From positions 1-10,158 of the forward strand of contig JAGTRA010000027.1 of the NCBI GenBank assembly GCA_018396935.1: 10,158 bases of DNA. The letters are read 5' to 3'. The notes below the pieces were generated by a model that worked only from the letters and a program-made list of their open reading frames with translations, did no database searches and had not been told where the DNA came from. Both the position numbers and the translations under genes were made by a program. This document shows, piece by piece, positions 6,638-10,158 of the stretch (its first letter is position 1; each line of letters opens with the position of its first letter). This DNA comes from Candidatus Bathyarchaeota archaeon. Lineage in GTDB: Archaea; Thermoproteota; Bathyarchaeia; Bathyarchaeales; Bathycorpusculaceae.

Positions 6638-7237
6638 ATGGTTAAGGTTTCAGTGAGAGAAGTTTCTGCTCTAGCTATTAATGCAGCATTATATGCTGTA
6701 GGCTCCTATGCTACCGCTTATATTCAAACACCATGGCTTGTTCAACTTAGACCGGCAGTAGTTATTCCAGCAGTTTTCGCAGTTTTATTCGGTCCAATAG
6801 TTGGGGGTTTAGGCGCAGCCCTGGGGACGTTTATCGCTAGCATCCTAACGTATGGATCGCCCGTTTTAACAATCTTCAGCGGCACACCAGGAAATTTTGT
6901 ATGCTTCTACATTATAGGAAAAATTTCTAAACCATTAAATTGGAGAAATTTTGTAGCTGCAACCCTCATGGGCTTTCTAGCGGGGAGCATAATAATAGGA
7001 TTTGGCTTGTGGCTATTACTTGCCAAATTAAGCTTCTTAATTCCAACAGGGACATATGCATATAAAGCCGTAGAGGGAGCGATATCATCTATAGCAAAGG
7101 ATCCTGCAACATGGATATTAAACACAATAGTTTGGACCCTTGGAACAGGCGTTATATGCACGGTATTCATTGGAACACCAATATTGAGAGTATGTGAAAA
7201 AGCATTTCCAAATCTGCTAACTAATCAAGAAAAATAG
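6638..7237 (+). CDS. ECF transporter S component (substrate-binding membrane subunit), substrate unknown
   Basis: A 199-residue, strongly hydrophobic protein with about five to six membrane helices. The first part, ALAINAALYAVGSYATAY then LRPAVVIPAVFAVLFGPIVGGLGAALG, is the typical start of S components of energy-coupling factor vitamin transporters, with small-residue helix faces that dock on the shared EcfT. The protein would bind a vitamin or vitamin precursor at the membrane. No EcfA or EcfT gene is adjacent, so it probably relies on a shared module elsewhere (a group II arrangement). An in-frame GTG at 6629 is upstream, but GGTGAG (6628-6633) sits five bases before the ATG at 6638 and makes that ATG the better start. 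It is followed by tRNA-Lys on the opposite strand. The substrate cannot be told by eye. Confidence 0.82.
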   Translation: MVKVSVREVSALAINAALYAVGSYATAYIQTPWLVQLRPAVVIPAVFAVLFGPIVGGLGAALGTFIASILTYGSPVLTIFSGTPGNFVCFYIIGKISKPLNWRNFVAATLMGFLAGSIIIGFGLWLLLAKLSFLIPTGTYAYKAVEGAISSIAKDPATWILNTIVWTLGTGVICTVFIGTPILRVCEKAFPNLLTNQEK

Positions 7238-7311
7238 AAGGGATGCAACAACTTAAGATTCTATAAAGAGCAAATAGCAAGGGCATAATTCATATAAAGG
7301 AGAGGTGAAAG

Positions 7312-7410
7312 CGGGCCCGCCGGGAATTGAACCCGGGACCCCCGGGTTACCTCGCCTCCATATGATGGGCCTAAAAGCCCGGTGCTCTATCCTTGCTGAG
7401 CTACGGGCCC
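7312..7410 (-). tRNA. tRNA-Lys (anticodon UUU) with intron
   Basis: A 99-base gene giving a 75-base spliced tRNA without encoded CCA. The acceptor GGGCCCG pairs with CGGGCCC; the discriminator is G (7312), as in lysine tRNAs. The D-arm is GCTC...GAGC, the anticodon stem CCGGG/CCCGG, the spliced loop CTTTTAA with anticodon UUU (7373-7375), the T-arm CCGGG-TTCAATT-CCCGG. The trailer begins CTTTCACCTCT, sharing the ACCTCT box with tRNA-Thr at the same offset but without a complementary hairpin arm. Confidence 0.95.
7348..7371 (-). other. archaeal tRNA intron at position 37/38 with bulge-helix-bulge
   Basis: The 24-base intron lies in the usual place, one base 3' of the anticodon. The precursor forms a canonical splice motif: outer helix CCGGG/CCCGG, three-base bulges TAG and TAA, a four-pair central helix CTTT/GAGG (with G-T pairs) and an inner helix GCC/GGC. 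Cutting each bulge after its second base removes exactly 24 bases and restores loop CTTTTAA. The tRNA splicing endonuclease would process it. Confidence 0.88.
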
Positions 7411-7438
7411 AATTCATCCGAACATTTATTATCTCATC

Positions 7439-7618
7439 CTTTCTGCATCTCTAAAGCAATACAGAGGTCCCAGCTACAGGTATGCACTTTCTAAAAAAGT
7501 TTTGAGACTATATGAAGATTACGCAGGAGTTGGGCTTAGTTTAATGAGTTGGAGACAACTTGGTTTTCAACAAACTATGATACTGCCTGAGCACCTACAT
7601 ACCATAATGAAGCAATGA
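7439..7618 (+). other. unassigned open frame, possible gene remnant
   Basis: A frame open from 7400 to a TGA at 7616-7618 reads, from about 7442, a protein-like sequence containing YRGPSYRYALSKKVLRLYED and SWRQLGFQQT. It has no ATG before 7544 and no ribosome binding site; a TTG at 7502 is the only earlier alternative start noted. I do not recognise a family. It may be the leftover end of a decayed gene or a chance frame. Confidence 0.2.
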
Positions 7619-7860
7619 ACAGCCTTAAGCGGCTATAAGAGCCAAGTCGGAATAGGGATAGCAAATTAAGCATCTCTAGTTACAAATAATTGAGTCATTT
7701 AACGATGAAAAGCATAAAAACTATTCCTCACTTTAATATATTTTAGACAAAAATATTTTCATAGTCATGGCTTAAAAGAGGATTCTAACAGCCTTAAATA
7801 TACCTGCATGTCATAAAATGTTATCTTCTTTATTCATTTAACTAGAATCTGGTGTGATAG
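7619..7860. other. AT-rich intergenic stretch without a recognised gene
   Basis: With the frame above it forms a 450-base interval between tRNA-Lys and the coiled-coil gene. Both strands contain frequent stops. The right end holds a likely promoter (CTTAAATATA, 7793-7802) and ribosome binding site (GGTGTGAT, 7851-7858) for the coiled-coil gene. No tRNA, repeat array or convincing C/D-box sRNA was seen. Confidence 0.6.
7793..7802 (+). promoter_or_regulatory. probable TATA box of the coiled-coil protein gene
   Basis: CTTAAATATA is centred about 63 bases before the ATG at 7861. A start near 7823 would give a leader of roughly 38 bases ending in GGTGTGAT, a GGTGAT-like ribosome binding site two bases from the ATG. 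Confidence 0.35.
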
Positions 7861-8568
7861 ATGTTTGGTTGGAAAAGTTATTTTGAAAAGATAAAAGCTG
7901 AATTAGAAACCGCTGAACGTAAAAAACATGCTCTTAACGGTCTGCTGGAAAGTGGAAAAATATCAAAAGAAACCTTTGATGTATTCAACGCAGAAATAGA
8001 TGCAGCCATTCAGGAAATTGAAAAACAAAAACTTAAGCTACTAGAAAAAATGAACAACAAAGCCAGGGAACTTGAAAATCACATAAAGATCCTGGAGAAA
8101 ATGCTAGCAAATTTTGAAATCCAGCGAGTAGGCGGGGAAATAGATGAAGAAAGTTACAAAAGCGGTATAGAAGCCGTAATAGCGGGAATCGAGAACGCAA
8201 AAAACGAGCTTAAAGTAATAACAGAGCTGATTAACCAGTTAACTAACCCAATTACAATTTGTGAAAGCACAGAGCAAGGCATCCAGGAAATCTCAACATT
8301 ACATATTGAGAAGATAGAGATAGAAGAGCCCAAAACCACTACACATGTAGAGGTTATAGAGCAAAGTTCTGTGGATGCACAATTACAAAAAGTTGAGACT
8401 ACATCTATAAACGTTGAAACAAACGAAGTCACGGAAGCGATACAAACATCAGGAGACATAGAAACTGAAGCTAAGAGTGTGGAAACCCCACTAGAACAGC
8501 GGATCGGTGAGGGAACAGAAGCCATTTATGAAGAAGCCTCTGGGGAAAATGAAGAGAAACAGCAATAA
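7861..8568 (+). CDS. two-repeat coiled-coil protein with acidic tail; possibly CdvA-like
   Basis: A 235-residue cytosolic protein with no signal peptide or membrane segment. Residues 1-127 are predicted almost wholly helical and coiled-coil, rich in Lys, Glu, Ala and Leu. Two copies of a unit about 60 residues apart can be seen: ESGKISKETF followed by EIDAAIQEIEKQ (30-56), and VGGEIDEESY followed by GIEAVIAGIENA (90-113); each is a short G-I-x-x-E-x-(F/Y) turn leading into a long helix. Residues 128-235 are a low-complexity tail rich in Glu, Thr, Val and Ile, probably disordered, ending EEKQQ. The 'G+I..E.(Y/F)' turn in helical hairpins occurs in CdvA-like coiled-coil proteins of archaeal ESCRT division systems and in SHOCT-like segments; I give CdvA-like only as a possibility. 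It stands alone, convergent with the valyl-tRNA synthetase gene. Confidence 0.75.
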   Translation: MFGWKSYFEKIKAELETAERKKHALNGLLESGKISKETFDVFNAEIDAAIQEIEKQKLKLLEKMNNKARELENHIKILEKMLANFEIQRVGGEIDEESYKSGIEAVIAGIENAKNELKVITELINQLTNPITICESTEQGIQEISTLHIEKIEIEEPKTTTHVEVIEQSSVDAQLQKVETTSINVETNEVTEAIQTSGDIETEAKSVETPLEQRIGEGTEAIYEEASGENEEKQQ

Positions 8569-8601
8569 GCATTTGAAAAAGTATAACAACTGTAACCCCA
8601 T

Positions 8602-8617
8602 CTTTTTTTAAAAAAAG
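8602..8617. terminator. bidirectional T-tract terminator between convergent genes
   Basis: The 16-base palindrome CTTTTTTTAAAAAAAG lies between the stops of the coiled-coil gene (8568) and valS (8629). It offers a run of seven T to transcripts from either side, which suits archaeal RNA polymerase termination at oligo-T. Confidence 0.55.
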
Positions 8618-8628
8618 TTATTTGAGTT

Positions 8629-10158
8629 TCATTCATAAATTGATACGAAGCTTAGCCCATCGTATTGCGGTACTGATTGCCCCCCACCTTTTTCCGGTAT
8701 AATTTGTAGCTCTGAAATCTTACACGTCGCCATGATGTCCTCCTTGTTCCGCTCGATTACATAGGCGTAATCACTATTTCCAGCATAGACTTTAACAACT
8801 TTTATTGGAGCATTAAGAGGCTTTCTCCTCTCAGCTTTTTCCCTCCGAATCTCTGCAATTAAGGCTATTATGAGGTCGCCTTCCCGCTCTGCTACTTCAT
8901 CAATTTTCTTCATATCCACTTCTGGCCAATTTGTGAGGTGAATGCTCTTACAACCTATATGCTCAGAATATATAGCTTGGTATATTTCTTCGGTTATATG
9001 GGGTATTATTGGTGCAAGAAGCTGGAGGATACGATAGAGCACCCTATAGAGGGTGTATTGCGCAGCCTTCCGCTTAGATTCTCCATAGATTTCAGGCTTG
9101 TAAAGCCTGTCCTTAATAGCTTCGATATATTGATCACAGAATATGTGCCATGTGAAATTTCGAATTTCTTCAAGAGCTACATTAAATTGACATTTTTCCA
9201 ACGCTTCAGTTACCCTTTTAGTTAGTTTTTCAGCTTTGCTAATTATCCATCGGTCAAGCGTTTGAAGATCCTCCACTTCATTTGGAACATAATCCTGTAG
9301 CTGGCTACTAACAAAACGGGAAGCATTCCAAAGCTTAGTCAAGAACCTTCTACCGTATTCAACATCAGCCCACCTAAAGGGTATGTCTGAGCCTGTTGCT
9401 CCACCCCCAGCAGCCCATTGACGTGCAGCATCAGCACCATATTTATCAAGAACCTCATGTGTAGCAACGTAGTTCTTAAGGGACTTGCTCATCTTCCTAC
9501 CATCAGACCCCAGAACCATTCCATTGATGAGGCAACTTTTGAAGGGCTTTTCATCAAATAGGGCTAGATGTCTTACGATTAGGTAGTAAGCCCATGTCCT
9601 TATGATGTCTACACCTGAGGGGTGGAGGTCAGCTGGGAAGAACCTTCTCCAGTCCTTTCTGTCAGGCCACCCAGCGTGAACAGCACAGGTTATTGAGGAA
9701 TCCATCCATGTGTCGAAAACGTCGGTTTCAGGTATAAATTCGCTACAACCACATTTAGGACATTTTTCTATACGTGGGCTCTCCAGTTTTGGATCTATCG
9801 GAATCCAGCTCTCTTCAGCCACTATTGTTTCTCCACAGTTTTTACAATACCATATTGGGATTGGCGTCGCGAAAACTCTTTGACGGCTTATAACCCAATC
9901 CCAGTCAAGGGAGCAAGCCCAGTCTATTAACCTAACTTTCATATGCTCAGGATACCATATGATCTCGTTGGCAGCTCGAACCACTCTATCGGTCAGGATG
10001 CGAGTTTTCATAAACCACTGCTTACGTTCAAGTATCTCTATTGGAGTTTTACATCTTTCACATACTCCAACCTCTTGGGTTATAGGCTCAATTTTCTCCA
10101 GCAAACCTGCTAATTCAAGATCCTTCACTATGGCTTTTCTAGCCTCTTTAACTGTTAG
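8629..10158 (-). CDS. valS: valyl-tRNA synthetase, C-terminal 509 residues (5' end outside window)
   Basis: The frame is open to the window edge, so the N-terminal catalytic part with the HIGH motif is missing; archaeal ValRS is about 800 residues. It charges tRNA-Val with valine. Visible here are the end of the editing region, the class I sequence SLDWDWVISRQRVFATPIPIW, two zinc-knuckle pairs (CERC; CKNC with CPKC), ETDVFDTWMDSSIT in the active-site half, and GMVLGSDGRKMSKSLKN with the KMSKS loop at 9481-9495 that positions ATP. After this comes the helical anticodon-binding domain (TLDRWIISKAEKL, then FNVALEEIRNFTWHIFCDQYIEAIKDRL). The CPKC and WMDSSIT features fit the archaeal ValRS type rather than the IleRS or LeuRS relatives. 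The stop is TGA at 8629-8631, followed at once by the T-tract terminator shared with the convergent gene. Confidence 0.95.
   Translation of the reverse strand, partial: LTVKEARKAIVKDLELAGLLEKIEPITQEVGVCERCKTPIEILERKQWFMKTRILTDRVVRAANEIIWYPEHMKVRLIDWACSLDWDWVISRQRVFATPIPIWYCKNCGETIVAEESWIPIDPKLESPRIEKCPKCGCSEFIPETDVFDTWMDSSITCAVHAGWPDRKDWRRFFPADLHPSGVDIIRTWAYYLIVRHLALFDEKPFKSCLINGMVLGSDGRKMSKSLKNYVATHEVLDKYGADAARQWAAGGGATGSDIPFRWADVEYGRRFLTKLWNASRFVSSQLQDYVPNEVEDLQTLDRWIISKAEKLTKRVTEALEKCQFNVALEEIRNFTWHIFCDQYIEAIKDRLYKPEIYGESKRKAAQYTLYRVLYRILQLLAPIIPHITEEIYQAIYSEHIGCKSIHLTNWPEVDMKKIDEVAEREGDLIIALIAEIRREKAERRKPLNAPIKVVKVYAGNSDYAYVIERNKEDIMATCKISELQIIPEKGGGQSVPQYDGLSFVSIYE

Noticed and set aside
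8154-8525. Minus-strand frame opposite the coiled-coil gene, rich in Ser, Val and Ile
   Set aside because: Antisense of a Glu/Thr-rich coding tail; no start signal and low-complexity composition.
8938-9225. Plus-strand frame within valS
   Set aside because: Lies opposite the well-conserved anticodon-binding domain of ValRS.
1-10158. CRISPR array, rRNA, insertion sequence with terminal repeats
   Set aside because: No regularly spaced repeats, no rRNA-like segments and no transposase with flanking inverted repeats were seen.

Overview
The window looks archaeal. Three things support this: a tRNA gene with an intron folding into a canonical bulge-helix-bulge splice site, TATA-type promoter elements with GGTG-type ribosome binding sites, and a gene set (archaeal-type Lon-family protease, tungstate ABC transporter, ECF S component, archaeal ValRS) typical of anaerobic or thermophilic archaea. 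Base composition is moderately AT-rich with very AT-rich intergenic stretches. A coiled-coil protein with 'GKISxExF' repeats recalls CdvA-like proteins of TACK-group archaea, but no marker in the window fixes the lineage.

Layout. Bases 1-554 (+) hold the C-terminal catalytic domain of a Lon-family (S16) serine protease. It converges on a luciferase-like oxidoreductase (551-1495, -), and one CTAG palindrome supplies both stop codons. Six minus-strand genes follow on from the right: tupA, tupB and tupC (tungstate binding protein, permease, ATPase; 5664 to 2925, overlapping ends), ccdA-like thiol redox membrane protein (2859-2176), a membrane-anchored DUF192 protein (2167-1535) and the luciferase-like enzyme. 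The short gaps allow one transcript from a TATA box near 5688, perhaps with a second promoter before ccdA.

Bases 5758-6410 are a tRNA landing zone: tRNA-Leu(UAG) on minus, divergently tRNA-Thr(GGU) on plus, and a truncated integrase-like frame that starts inside the 3' half of tRNA-Leu, as in SSV-type integration. Then come an ECF transporter S component (6638-7237, +), an intron-containing tRNA-Lys(UUU) (7312-7410, -), about 450 bases without a convincing gene, a coiled-coil protein with an acidic tail (7861-8568, +) and, convergent to it, the C-terminal 509 residues of valyl-tRNA synthetase (8629-10158, -), cut by the window edge.

The most striking signal is downstream of the tRNA genes. 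The Leu and Thr genes encode CCA, and each is followed, after a 13-base spacer, by an exact reverse complement of its own last eight mature bases (four acceptor bases, discriminator, CCA). The spacers match at 10 of 13 positions, while the complementary arms differ and covary with each tRNA. The tRNA-Lys gene lacks CCA and lacks this arm, but carries the same ACCYCT box at the same offset. This suggests a structured tRNA trailer element.
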